A stretch of 15,390 nt of DNA, taken from Ruminococcus sp. (GTDB lineage: Bacteria > Bacillota > Clostridia > Oscillospirales > Ruminococcaceae). The notes below the pieces were generated by a model. It was not told the DNA's origin and searched no databases. It worked only from the letters and a program-made list of their open reading frames with translations. The translations under genes and the position numbers were made by a program. Below, in pieces: positions 1 to 7,724 of the stretch. How positions within the stretch are numbered: position 1 is the first letter of the stretch; each line of letters begins with the position of its first letter. The stretch covers positions 1-15,390 of the forward strand of contig JAIDNR010000262.1 in assembly GCA_029063695.1 (NCBI GenBank). The letters run 5' to 3'.

Positions 1-5
1 AATTA

Positions 6-824
6 TTACAGTGCATTTTTTGGACAATTTTTAACGCACTCAAAGCAAAGAATACACTCTGTAGCATTTTTTCGGTTTCTGGAATTGTCTGTCATATCAA
101 CATTCATCGGACAGATTTTTTTACACTTTCCGCAGGAAATACATTTTTCTTTGTTGCATTTAATTCTGAGAAGTGAAAAATAACTCATTGGCTTTAAAAA
201 CACTGTAATTGGGCAGATATATTTACAAAATGCCCTGTTGTCCTTAAAAGCAACAGCTAAGATGATTCCAAGAGCGTAATAAATAATATTTCCGATTAAA
301 AAGCTCCAGAACATAATGCTTTCTATATTTCCAACATGACAAAGAAACAATACTGCCACAAAAATAAATGATGCGGAAAAGGTTATGTATCTGATAAAAT
401 CAATATTTTTCCTTGGTTGCTGCTGTACTTTATATGGCAGGAATTCCAATACCATTGCAGTCCAGCAGGCATAGCCGCACCAGCCTCTGCCGAAAATCAG
501 CGGACCGAAAATTTTTGCGACTGCATAATGAATAGTCGCAGCTTCAAATACTCCGGTAAAAAGATAGTACCAAAAACCTTCTATCTGCATATTTTCATTT
601 GAAATCAGACCAAGATAAATAAGCATATACATTCCGACTAACAGCTGTACCATTCGTCTGGCATATTTATACTTCTTTATAAAAAGAAACAGTCCAAAAG
701 AAATTGATATTCCTATGTAGCTAAAATTGAACAGATAAAATAAATTGTCTTTTACAAGCCACAAAGTTACTGCCACAATTTCAAACAAAGCAAGCATAAT
801 TATTGGAAGTATATATTTTTTCAT
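6..824 (-). CDS. Membrane-bound 4Fe-4S polyferredoxin-like protein
   Basis: A 272-residue integral membrane iron-sulfur protein of the NapH/CcoG-like kind. About six hydrophobic segments cover residues 5-23, 32-49, 61-75, 84-111, 146-164 and 172-192. A Cys-containing loop GRGWCGYACW (112-121) and a second pair, C200/C204 (CKYICP), follow the pattern of membrane ferredoxin assembly and electron-transfer proteins. The C-terminus has two classic 4Fe-4S motifs: C228, C231, C234, C238 and C257, C260, C263, C267. The family passes electrons at the membrane; the partner here is unknown. It starts 3 bases after the purD stop with no strong ribosome binding site, so translation may be coupled to purD. 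A complete stop lies at bases 6-8. No obvious purine role. The fold call is firm, the function is not. Confidence 0.85.
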   Translation of the reverse strand: MKKYILPIIMLALFEIVAVTLWLVKDNLFYLFNFSYIGISISFGLFLFIKKYKYARRMVQLLVGMYMLIYLGLISNENMQIEGFWYYLFTGVFEAATIHYAVAKIFGPLIFGRGWCGYACWTAMVLEFLPYKVQQQPRKNIDFIRYITFSASFIFVAVLFLCHVGNIESIMFWSFLIGNIIYYALGIILAVAFKDNRAFCKYICPITVFLKPMSYFSLLRIKCNKEKCISCGKCKKICPMNVDMTDNSRNRKNATECILCFECVKNCPKNAL

Positions 825-827
825 ATA

Positions 828-2114
828 TTAATCAAGGGCTTTCAAAGCACGCTGTCCTATATCTTTTCTGTAGTGTGCATTTTCAAAGCTGATTTTTGAT
901 ACACCCTTATAAGCCATATCAAGTGCGGACTGTAAATTTTCGCCATTAGCTGTAACGCCGATAACACGTCCGCCGTTTGTAAGAAATTCACCGTTTTCGC
1001 CGATTTTAGTACCTGCATGATATACAAAACAGCCGTCAACCTGTCCTTTATCGTCCATACCGTTCATAATTATACCCTTAGGATAGCTTTCGGGGTAACC
1101 ACCGCTTGCCATTACCACGCAGGCACACGAGCCGTCATGCCACTTTATGTCAATCTTGTCAAGTTCGTGATTATAAATCGCCTCAAAAATTTCGTACAAA
1201 TCAGCATCAAGCATAGGAAGTACAACCTGAGTTTCAGGGTCGCCGAAACGGCAGTTGTATTCGATTACCTTTGCACCTTTCGGAGTAAGCATAAGACCGA
1301 AATAAAGACAACCTTCAAAAGTACGTCCCTCCGCATTCATAGCATTCATAGTCGGCAGGAAAATTTTTTCCATGCACTCTTTTGCAACTTCCTCTGTATA
1401 GTACGGATTAGGCGAAACCGTACCCATACCGCCTGTATTAAGTCCTTTATCGCCGTTCAACGCACGTTTATGGTCCATAGATGAAATCATAGGTACAAGT
1501 GTTTTGCCATCTGTGAAACTGAGTACAGATACTTCAGGACCTGTTAAAAATTCCTCAATTACAATTCTTGCGGAACTCTTACCGAATTTGAGTTCGTCAA
1601 TCATATCATGTACAGCCTGTACTGCCTCTTCCTCATTCTGTGCAATGATTACGCCTTTACCAAGTGCAAGACCATCTGCCTTGATTACAGCAGGGTAACT
1701 GTTCTGTTCTTTGAGGTAAGCAATCGCCTTATCGCTCTCTGTGAAAACTTCATAGAAAGCTGTCGGGATATTATATTTCTTCATGAGTTCCTTTGAAAAT
1801 ACCTTTGAACCCTCGATTATGGCTGCATTTGCTTTAGGTCCGAAAGTCATGAAACCCTCAGCCTGCAAAGCGTCAACCATACCCATTACAAGCGGGTCAT
1901 CGGGAGCTACAACAACCATATCGGGCTTGAGTTCCTTTGCAAGTGCAACAACACCGTCAATATCGGTTGCTCCTACGCTGAAACATTCAGCATATTTCGA
2001 TATACCGCCGTTTCCGGGAGTACAGTACAGCTTGCCGATGTGCTTGCTTTCAGCAAGTTTCATAATAATAGCGTGTTCACGTCCGCCTCCGCCTACTACT
2101 AAAACATTTTTCAT
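828..2114 (-). CDS. purD: Phosphoribosylamine-glycine ligase (GAR synthetase)
   Basis: Cytosolic ATP-grasp ligase that joins phosphoribosylamine and glycine to give GAR, the second step of purine synthesis. The 428-residue length is normal for the family. Visible motifs are the N-terminal dinucleotide-like VGGGGREH (7-14), the ATP-grasp lysine region KADGLALGKG (145-154), EEFLTGPEVS (187-196), the glycine-rich GDKGLNTGGMG (221-231) and the metal/phosphate block EYNCRFGDPETQ (285-296). The ATG is preceded by a strong AGGAGG site 8 or so bases upstream, which fixes the start. It is the last purine gene of the run, as in the Bacillus pur operon where purD is also last. Two unknown small membrane proteins precede it and a membrane ferredoxin follows. 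Confidence 0.98.
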   Translation of the reverse strand: MKNVLVVGGGGREHAIIMKLAESKHIGKLYCTPGNGGISKYAECFSVGATDIDGVVALAKELKPDMVVVAPDDPLVMGMVDALQAEGFMTFGPKANAAIIEGSKVFSKELMKKYNIPTAFYEVFTESDKAIAYLKEQNSYPAVIKADGLALGKGVIIAQNEEEAVQAVHDMIDELKFGKSSARIVIEEFLTGPEVSVLSFTDGKTLVPMISSMDHKRALNGDKGLNTGGMGTVSPNPYYTEEVAKECMEKIFLPTMNAMNAEGRTFEGCLYFGLMLTPKGAKVIEYNCRFGDPETQVVLPMLDADLYEIFEAIYNHELDKIDIKWHDGSCACVVMASGGYPESYPKGIIMNGMDDKGQVDGCFVYHAGTKIGENGEFLTNGGRVIGVTANGENLQSALDMAYKGVSKISFENAHYRKDIGQRALKALD

Positions 2115-2129
2115 TGATATAACCTCCTG

Positions 2130-2639
2130 TTATTTTTTTAATGTACGGATTTCAATAACAGCCGTACAGCAAACAAGTAAAAATGATGCTATATTAAGCC
2201 ACATAAGAATATTCTGCAATCTTGAAACAAGTTCAATCATTACCCAGTCATCAGAACAAGTTGATTGATAAACCTCATCCTTTTGTATATAATTTATAAA
2301 CAGAAATATCAGAAAACTAATTACAGAATATCTGAGTTTCTTTTTGCCTTTCAGCTTTTCTGAAAAAATACTGATAATGCACACTATGATATATGGCAGA
2401 ACAAATACTATTGAATAAATATAGCTTTCAATATGAGTAGGGTGAAGTTTGTCAAAATATGTTGAGTCTTTCCAGAATTCATATGTTTCATAGAAAATTG
2501 ATGTTGATATGTCCACATTATAAATATTTATCAGGCTGAGAATTATATAAATTATCGGAAGTACTGTTGCGACCACTATAATTTTTATAATTGCAGGTGA
2601 AGATAAAGAATGTTGTTTTTTATAAACCAAAATTTTCAT
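2130..2639 (-). CDS. Small four-helix membrane protein, unknown function
   Basis: Not recognised. From the ATG at 2639 it is 169 residues with four hydrophobic segments at about 16-40, 72-92, 102-117 and 138-160, short basic loops, and a C-terminus ending in TLKK. The frame extends up to a TTG at 2672, but the ATG has an AAAAGGCG site just upstream and is preferred. It overlaps the end of the preceding gene by 20 bases. The last helix and tail (LLVCCTAVIEI...KK) resemble those of its upstream neighbour (LLLISMTSIEI...KK), and the order of helices is similar, so the two may be distant paralogues. It lies between the AICAR formyltransferase and purD; no purine role can be read from the sequence. 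Confidence 0.7.
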   Translation of the reverse strand: MKILVYKKQHSLSSPAIIKIIVVATVLPIIYIILSLINIYNVDISTSIFYETYEFWKDSTYFDKLHPTHIESYIYSIVFVLPYIIVCIISIFSEKLKGKKKLRYSVISFLIFLFINYIQKDEVYQSTCSDDWVMIELVSRLQNILMWLNIASFLLVCCTAVIEIRTLKK

Positions 2640-3114
2640 ATTTTTCGCCTTTTTTTGATGCGTAAATCTCAATTGATGTCATACTTATCAGGAGAAGTAC
2701 AGCAAAAAAGTTGAGATAATTTATAACTGTAAGTGCCGAATTTACTGAGCCTAATAATGCTATCCTATTCGTATGACATAATTTTACAGAAATCTTCCAT
2801 ATTTCAAACCCTGCAAGCGTTTTTACAATCTGGTATGAAACGGTCAGCACAGCCGATACAATGCCCTTTTTGTATGTCATAGTACCTGATACTGCACTGA
2901 ATACAGCAAGTGTCATAAGCAAAAGCGGAAACAGTGCCTCAATCAACATAAACGGCATAGCCGAACCAAGTGACCAGCTTTCCAGACGCAAATCACCGAA
3001 AAACAGTCCGCATGACTGTGGAAAAATAACGGCTATACAGCCAAGAAGTACAGAAATCCCCGAAAGTACGGCAGAGATAACTGCCATACTTTTTAATGCC
3101 TTATCTTTTTGCAT
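2620..3114 (-). CDS. Small four-helix membrane protein, unknown function
   Basis: Not recognised. It has 164 residues and four hydrophobic segments at about 10-32, 52-77, 84-101 and 122-152, followed by a charged tail (ASKKGEKYENFGL). No catalytic motif, signal peptidase site or cysteine pattern is visible. The ATG is supported by a strong AGGAGG ribosome site. It begins 37 bases after the stop of the AICAR formyltransferase gene and overlaps the next membrane gene. Similar topology and a similar last helix suggest that the two came from one ancestor, but identity is low and this is only a by-eye judgement. Confidence 0.7.
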   Translation of the reverse strand: MQKDKALKSMAVISAVLSGISVLLGCIAVIFPQSCGLFFGDLRLESWSLGSAMPFMLIEALFPLLLMTLAVFSAVSGTMTYKKGIVSAVLTVSYQIVKTLAGFEIWKISVKLCHTNRIALLGSVNSALTVINYLNFFAVLLLISMTSIEIYASKKGEKYENFGL

Positions 3115-3151
3115 AATAAAATCCTCCTATATCATGTCATATAAATAAATA

Positions 3152-4333
3152 TCAGTGGTGGAAAAGTCTAATACCTGTGAATGCCATAGCGATATTGTAC
3201 TTGTTGCAGGTCTCGATAACGTTATCATCACGGATAGAGCCACCGGGTTCAGCGATGTACTCAACACCTGACTTCTTTGCACGTTCGATATTGTCTCCGA
3301 ACGGGAAGAATGCGTCAGAACCAAGACAAACACCTGTATTCTTTGCAAGCCATGCTTTCTTCTCCTCAACTGTGAATACAGCAGGTTTTGTCTTGAAAAT
3401 CTTCTGCCATTCGCCATCACGGAGTACATCTTCATATTCGTCGCCGATATATACATCAATAGCGTTGTCACGGTCTGCACGTCTTATACCGTCCACAAAA
3501 TCGAGTCCCATAACCTGCGGAGACTGTCTCAGCCACCAGTTATCAGCTTTCTGTCCTGCGAGACGTGTGCAGTGGATTCTTGACTGCTGTCCTGCTCCGA
3601 TACCGATAGCCTGTCCGTCCTTTACATAGCACACGGAGTTGGACTGTGTGTATTTGAGAGTGATAAGCGAAATCATAAGGTCATCAAGCTTGTCGGCAGG
3701 AATTTCCTTGTTTTCTGTAACGATATTTGCAAGGAGTTCCTTGTTGATGTCAAGTTCGTTTCTGCCCTGCTCGAAAGATACGCCGTAAACCTGTTTTGTT
3801 TCAATCGGAACAGGCTTGTAATTCTCGTCCATTTTGAGAATACAATAAGTGCCTTTTCTCTTTGATTTGAGTATTTCAAGTGCCTCGTCATCGTAATCAG
3901 GAGCAATAACACCGTCAGAGACTTCACGCTGAATCATCTTTGCCGTGCATACGTCAACTTTATCAGAAAGTGCAATAAAATCACCATAAGATGACATTCT
4001 GTCCGCACCTCTTGCCCTTGCATAAGCACTTGCAAGCGGTGAAAGTTCGCCCAAATCGTCTACCCAGTAGATTTTCTTCAAATCATCGGAAAGAGGTCTG
4101 CCGATTGCTGCACCAGCAGGTGAAACGTGCTTGAATGAAGTTGCTGCACATACTCCTGTAGCTGCTTTGAGTTCTTTTACAAGCTGCCAGCCGTTGAGTG
4201 CGTCGAGAAGATTGATATATCCCGGCTTTCCGCAAAGCACCTCAATCGGCAGCTCTGAACCGTCTGCCATATAAACTCTTGACGGCTTCTGATTTGGGTT
4301 GCAACCGTACTTTAACTGCATTTCATTTGACAT
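3152..4333 (-). CDS. purH: AICAR formyltransferase, stand-alone (PurH lacking the cyclohydrolase domain)
   Basis: Transfers a formyl group from 10-formyltetrahydrofolate to AICAR, giving FAICAR, the penultimate step to IMP. The protein is 393 residues, whereas bifunctional PurH is about 510. It begins almost directly with LKYGCNPNQ (7-15), the motif that opens the transformylase half of PurH, so the N-terminal IMP cyclohydrolase (MGS-like) domain is absent. The catalytic Lys-His pair is present as K68-H69 in SFKHVSPAGAA. DRMSSYGDFIALS (111-123), the QSNSV block, FFPFGDNIERA and AEPGGSIRDDNVIE all match the formyltransferase family, and the C-terminus ends LFHH like the usual RHFRH end. An AAGGAG site precedes the ATG. 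Ring closure is probably supplied by the PurO-type protein encoded at 6415-7128. Confidence 0.95.
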   Translation of the reverse strand: MSNEMQLKYGCNPNQKPSRVYMADGSELPIEVLCGKPGYINLLDALNGWQLVKELKAATGVCAATSFKHVSPAGAAIGRPLSDDLKKIYWVDDLGELSPLASAYARARGADRMSSYGDFIALSDKVDVCTAKMIQREVSDGVIAPDYDDEALEILKSKRKGTYCILKMDENYKPVPIETKQVYGVSFEQGRNELDINKELLANIVTENKEIPADKLDDLMISLITLKYTQSNSVCYVKDGQAIGIGAGQQSRIHCTRLAGQKADNWWLRQSPQVMGLDFVDGIRRADRDNAIDVYIGDEYEDVLRDGEWQKIFKTKPAVFTVEEKKAWLAKNTGVCLGSDAFFPFGDNIERAKKSGVEYIAEPGGSIRDDNVIETCNKYNIAMAFTGIRLFHH

Positions 4334-4348
4334 AATAATGTTCTCCTT

Positions 4349-4822
4349 TTAAATATTTATAATTTTTTTTATGCGGATAATTTCCGCTTTGATTTTATCT
4401 GTCCATTCAGTATCATTTTCTTTCAGCAGATACACTCTGAAACCGTGTGCAATACCGTTCTGATACACGGAAATTTCGTCATCAACGTGCAAATCAATAT
4501 GGTACTTTGCAGGATATTTGGAAGGCATAATTTCTTTTTTACTGCCCTGCACTTCCTCTGCATGACGTTTTCCGTTTATGATATTGTCAATCCTTATGCC
4601 GTAATGCCTGAAAATTCCGCTTATATATCGTAGTGAACGGTATGAAGTGGTGTAAATCCAGAGCTGTATATCGGACTTGTTTATCCATGTAAGCAAATCA
4701 ACCGCACCTGCTCTCAGTCTGTCCCTATAGATTTTGTTCAACGGAAATTTCAGCGGTTTTTCAGTCGGAACTTTTTCAAGATTTACAAATAATGTTTCGT
4801 CCAAATCAAAAGAAACAATCAT
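4349..4822 (-). CDS. Small HAD-superfamily protein (probable phosphatase)
   Basis: A 157-residue soluble protein with the core motifs of the haloacid dehalogenase fold. Motif I is SFDLDETLF, with the nucleophile D6 and the general acid/base D8. A threonine-containing motif II lies in LWIYTTSY (54-61), and motif IV is HVDDE with D114 and D115. Lysines at 95-96 or 102 could serve as motif III. The chain is too short to hold a large cap domain, so it probably acts on an accessible substrate, perhaps a protein or small phosphomonoester. Its start overlaps the stop of the upstream lipoprotein as ATGA, with GAGGAATT as ribosome site. The AICAR formyltransferase gene follows after 15 bases. A role as a nucleotide phosphatase is conceivable but unproven. 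Confidence 0.82.
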   Translation of the reverse strand: MIVSFDLDETLFVNLEKVPTEKPLKFPLNKIYRDRLRAGAVDLLTWINKSDIQLWIYTTSYRSLRYISGIFRHYGIRIDNIINGKRHAEEVQGSKKEIMPSKYPAKYHIDLHVDDEISVYQNGIAHGFRVYLLKENDTEWTDKIKAEIIRIKKIINI

Positions 4823-5667
4823 AATTCCTCATACTCATATTCATAGGTGTACATAAGTTCGCCTTCATGATATTCTTCCGCACTTACAGGACGATTATCC
4901 TCATCATAAGTATAATATGTTACTGTGATACCAAATTCGCCATCATCTGTTTTCTCTGAAAGATTGCCGTTTTCATCGTATGAGTAAGAACGATATGAAT
5001 TTATTCTGCTATAATAATTATCTTTTATTAACCTGTCCTGTTCATCATATTCATACTCTATTCTCCATGACTGATGGTCATTCTGATACGCCTGTTCTGC
5101 GGATAATCTGCCTTTGTCGTCATAAATGTACTCGGTTCTTACTTCATGGACTTCGCCGTTATAAAGATAACTGTATTCTGTATCTGAAATCATAAAGCCG
5201 TTTTCGTCATATTCATACTCAATATAGTGCAGTAAACTGTCATTGAAATAAAAATCCTCTTTAATAAGCTTGCCGTCCGTATCATAAGTATAAATAGTCC
5301 AGCTTGTCGGCGATTCGTCATTTTCGGAAGTATATACAGCATTTATAAGCTTATTATCTTTTTCGTCAAAAATATTTACTATTCTTTCAAAAAATCCACG
5401 ACTGTTGTTGCTTGTTATGGTCTGCTTGTATACCGCATTTTCGGGCACTTCTATATCAGCTGTTTCATTCACATTTTCAGCCGTTGTTACGGGAACTATC
5501 ACAGATTCAGACGCCGCCTGTGTTGTCTGAACTGCTGTTACGGTCGTGACAGTTTTGGTGACGGAGACTTCTTCAGAAGAAATCTCCTCGCTTACAGAAG
5601 TATTACTGCATGATATAAGGCATACTGTACACAGCAATACAGAAATCAACATTTTTTTATTCAACAT
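4819..5667 (-). CDS. Lipoprotein with YD-repeat-like motifs (paralogue 1)
   Basis: A 282-residue predicted lipoprotein. The N-terminus has a short hydrophobic signal ending in the lipobox LISC, placing the lipidated Cys at residue 20; a Ser/Thr/Glu/Val-rich linker follows. The body is a series of short units of the form Y-x-YD-x-x-G/D-x-L, for example YTYDTDGKL, YEYDENGFM, YIYDDKGRL, YEYDEQDRL and YSYDENGNL, like the YD repeats of RHS and wall-associated proteins but without an RHS core. The ATG at 5667 has a GGAG site at good spacing; longer in-frame starts to 5709 exist but lack one and would bury the signal peptide. It overlaps the upstream paralogue's stop by 11 bases and the HAD gene's start by 4. 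It is likely exposed on the outer face of the membrane; its ligand is unknown. Confidence 0.85.
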   Translation of the reverse strand: MLNKKMLISVLLCTVCLISCSNTSVSEEISSEEVSVTKTVTTVTAVQTTQAASESVIVPVTTAENVNETADIEVPENAVYKQTITSNNSRGFFERIVNIFDEKDNKLINAVYTSENDESPTSWTIYTYDTDGKLIKEDFYFNDSLLHYIEYEYDENGFMISDTEYSYLYNGEVHEVRTEYIYDDKGRLSAEQAYQNDHQSWRIEYEYDEQDRLIKDNYYSRINSYRSYSYDENGNLSEKTDDGEFGITVTYYTYDEDNRPVSAEEYHEGELMYTYEYEYEEL

Positions 5668-6418
5668 AATTCTGCTCCGTGATTTCATAAAATTCATACT
5701 CATAATCATAAGTATAGTTAATATTCAATCCGCTGCTGCTTTTGCTGTAACCTTTTCCGCTTATAATGCGGTTATTTTCATCATAAGTATATGTATATAC
5801 AAACGATTTATTTTTATCTCCAGAAGATTCTTGTAAAATATTGCCGTTTTCGTCGTAATCATAACTTTTCCAGCTATTCATGAACTCACTTTCTGAATCA
5901 TCATAAGATGTCTTAATACGAATAACTCTGTCCTGTTCGTCGTACTCATAAACAGAGACACACTCTTTCTCGCCGTCGGAATCATAACGCTGTATATACG
6001 ATAATCTGCCGTTTTCATAAGTATAATCGGCTCTTTTGTACATTTCGTCATCGCTGTGCAGAAATTCCGCACTTATATTGTTATCCGAATTGTACTCATA
6101 TTCAGTAATATTTCCGTGACTGCTATATGAAACAAGCAGACCATTTTCGTATTCATATTCTTCTGCACGCATAGCCTGTTCCGGCTCGGTAAGTATGTAC
6201 CTCTGCGAAAAAATCAGATTATCATGCTCGTCATAATAATTCAGAACTTTCTGAAACGCTCCTGTTTCCTCGTCATCATCTACGCTTGCTGTTACAGTCT
6301 GCCTGTATACCGCATTTTCTGGAACGTCTGCCGTCCTTTCAGCGATACTGCTATTCTTGGCACTGTTACATGATACAAGGCATATGGCACAAAGCAATGC
6401 TGAAATCAGTCTTTTCAC
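5657..6418 (-). CDS. Lipoprotein with YD-repeat-like motifs (paralogue 2)
   Basis: A 253-residue predicted lipoprotein with signal MKRLISALLCAICLVSC, lipobox LVSC and Cys17 as the lipid site. After the signal it shares VPENAVY(R/K)QT(V/I)T and a following DE-x-DN-x-LI segment with its downstream neighbour, then carries the same YD-type units (YEYDEQDRV, YDYDENGNI, YTYDENNRI). This is good evidence of tandem duplication. The start codon is GTG at 6416-6418, overlapping the TGA of the cyclohydrolase gene as GTGA. No strong ribosome site is visible, so translation probably depends on coupling. The chain ends in a Tyr/Glu-rich tail. The function is unknown; an extracytoplasmic binding or structural role is inferred from the repeats. 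Confidence 0.83.
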   Translation of the reverse strand: MKRLISALLCAICLVSCNSAKNSSIAERTADVPENAVYRQTVTASVDDDEETGAFQKVLNYYDEHDNLIFSQRYILTEPEQAMRAEEYEYENGLLVSYSSHGNITEYEYNSDNNISAEFLHSDDEMYKRADYTYENGRLSYIQRYDSDGEKECVSVYEYDEQDRVIRIKTSYDDSESEFMNSWKSYDYDENGNILQESSGDKNKSFVYTYTYDENNRIISGKGYSKSSSGLNINYTYDYEYEFYEITEQNYVE

Positions 6419-7128
6419 TTATTCTTGTTTACGATTCTTGTTTCAACTGAACCGTCCTCAAGATTTACAAAGCGTACAAAGAGAGAAACCTTGTTGTCCT
6501 CATTAAGATTATTCCAGAGCATATCAGTAAATTCATCAATATTTCCTGAAATACCAACAAGCTTAGGCTCACCCTCAAAGCTCGGAAGCGGATTACCGTC
6601 ACCCATATAGGTATGAATAAAGTGACCCTCGCCCGCAACAGGATTGCTGTAGCAGAATGTATAACGCTGGCACGAATCAGGATTGCCGTTTGCAGATTTC
6701 AGTATTGACATTGCGTAGTTGAAGCCGTTTTCCTCGAATCTGAGAATACCCGAAATTCTTGGTGTGTAGTTCGGAGCGTCGTCCTCAAATTCACGAGTAC
6801 GGAGTGCCTGCTCAAAAGTGAACTGCTTATCCATCATATCATAGATAGTATCAGTCTGGTCGCCGTTTGTAACGATAAGCTTATTGCCCAGTACTCTCAC
6901 AGGAGCATAAATAATGAGATGCGGGTCTGAGAGTTTGGACGGGTCAAAAGCCTGAGTGCGTATACCTGCACCGTCCTCGACGAATACACGGTTACGGCTG
7001 TTTTCGCTTCTGCCCATGATAAAGTAGCCTGTAACAGCGTACTTTCCGCATTCGGACTTGCCTATAACAATACCTCTGCCGGGGTAAGCGTTTGAATTGA
7101 GTTCCTTAGCCAAATCAAGTTTAATCAT
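6415..7128 (-). CDS. purO: IMP cyclohydrolase, PurO family
   Basis: A 237-residue protein resembling the archaeal-type IMP cyclohydrolase that closes the ring of FAICAR to make IMP, the last step of the pathway. It is unrelated in fold to the cyclohydrolase domain of PurH. Family-like features are NAYPGRGIVIG near the N-terminus (13-23), YFIMGRSENSRNRVF (35-49) with its Ser-Arg-x-Ser/Asn-x-x-Asn-Arg pattern, and VTNGDQTDTI (86-95). It is a little longer than the archaeal enzymes, which are about 200 residues. An AAGGAG site for its ATG lies within the last codons of the preceding lipoprotein gene, 2 bases upstream, and its stop overlaps the GTG of the next gene. It supplies the activity missing from the short formyltransferase at 3152-4333. 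Assignment is by recognition of motifs, not by search. Confidence 0.88.
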   Translation of the reverse strand: MIKLDLAKELNSNAYPGRGIVIGKSECGKYAVTGYFIMGRSENSRNRVFVEDGAGIRTQAFDPSKLSDPHLIIYAPVRVLGNKLIVTNGDQTDTIYDMMDKQFTFEQALRTREFEDDAPNYTPRISGILRFEENGFNYAMSILKSANGNPDSCQRYTFCYSNPVAGEGHFIHTYMGDGNPLPSFEGEPKLVGISGNIDEFTDMLWNNLNEDNKVSLFVRFVNLEDGSVETRIVNKNK

Positions 7129-7130
7129 TT

Positions 7131-7724
7131 TTAATTTCTCCTTTTATAATTATAGATTTCAAGAATATAAGTTGAATCATATCCACATTTGTCAAATATA
7201 TCAACAATTCCCTGCTCTGTTATGTTTTCCTGTAGAAATTCCGAAACATATACAAGTTCTTCCTGTTCGTATTCTGAATCAGAATCGCTTATATTTATGC
7301 TTACATAGTCCATAGCAACGTGTTTCGGATTATTATTGAAATCAAAACAACGTTTTTCATTACTGCACGAAAGCCAGCAGAACGGTTCATATTTCGTCAT
7401 GCCAACGGATTCACGGGTATAATTCTGTACATAATAGATTTTTTCACCGTCATAATCGAAAAGATAAGCGACTTTTTCGGGCAGTTTGTACTGTCCTTTT
7501 ACATCTGTTCCGAATGTAAATATGACATCATCATCTTTTTTTATCTTAATGTCGAGTAAATCATCAAGAAGGGCTGATGTCTCCGTGTATACAACAGTAT
7601 ACTTGCCGTCAACAGCATTTTCAATGTCATATTTCTTTTTTTCAATCGAATTGTGACTTATACCACCATTACCGCACGAAACAAGCGTACAGACACATAT
7701 AAGAAGTACAGATAATTTTTTCAT
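7131..7724 (-). CDS. Small predicted lipoprotein, unknown function
   Basis: A 197-residue protein with a lipoprotein signal (MKKLSVLLICVCTLVSC, lipid site Cys17), followed by a mixed, mainly polar domain with no family I recognise. Three more cysteines lie in or near the segment FCWLSCSNEKRC, which could form a disulfide outside the membrane. An acidic stretch (SDSDSEYEQEEL) precedes the C-terminal region. It does not show the YD units of the two lipoproteins further on, but its signal is very like theirs. The ATG overlaps the purN stop as ATGA. The end of the gene (codons for K-R-R-N) doubles as the ribosome site of purO, 2 bases away, tying the two genes translationally. Confidence 0.82.
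   Translation of the reverse strand: MKKLSVLLICVCTLVSCGNGGISHNSIEKKKYDIENAVDGKYTVVYTETSALLDDLLDIKIKKDDDVIFTFGTDVKGQYKLPEKVAYLFDYDGEKIYYVQNYTRESVGMTKYEPFCWLSCSNEKRCFDFNNNPKHVAMDYVSINISDSDSEYEQEELVYVSEFLQENITEQGIVDIFDKCGYDSTYILEIYNYKRRN

Noticed and set aside
1017..1484. Plus-strand open frame of 155 codons inside purD
   Set aside because: Shadow frame opposite conserved purD motifs; no plausible start signal and no recognisable domain.
1783..2268. Plus-strand open frame of about 160 codons across the start of purD
   Set aside because: It lies antisense to purD, has low-complexity Ser/Thr-rich composition, and lacks a ribosome site or family motif.
3177..3629. Plus-strand open frame of 150 codons inside the AICAR formyltransferase gene
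   Set aside because: Antisense to conserved catalytic sequence and without a ribosome site.
4840..6240. Tandem DNA repeat or CRISPR-like pattern (recurrent tcatcataa/tcgtcata units)
   Set aside because: Spacing is irregular and the units are codons of the YD-type protein repeats; no constant repeat and spacer structure.
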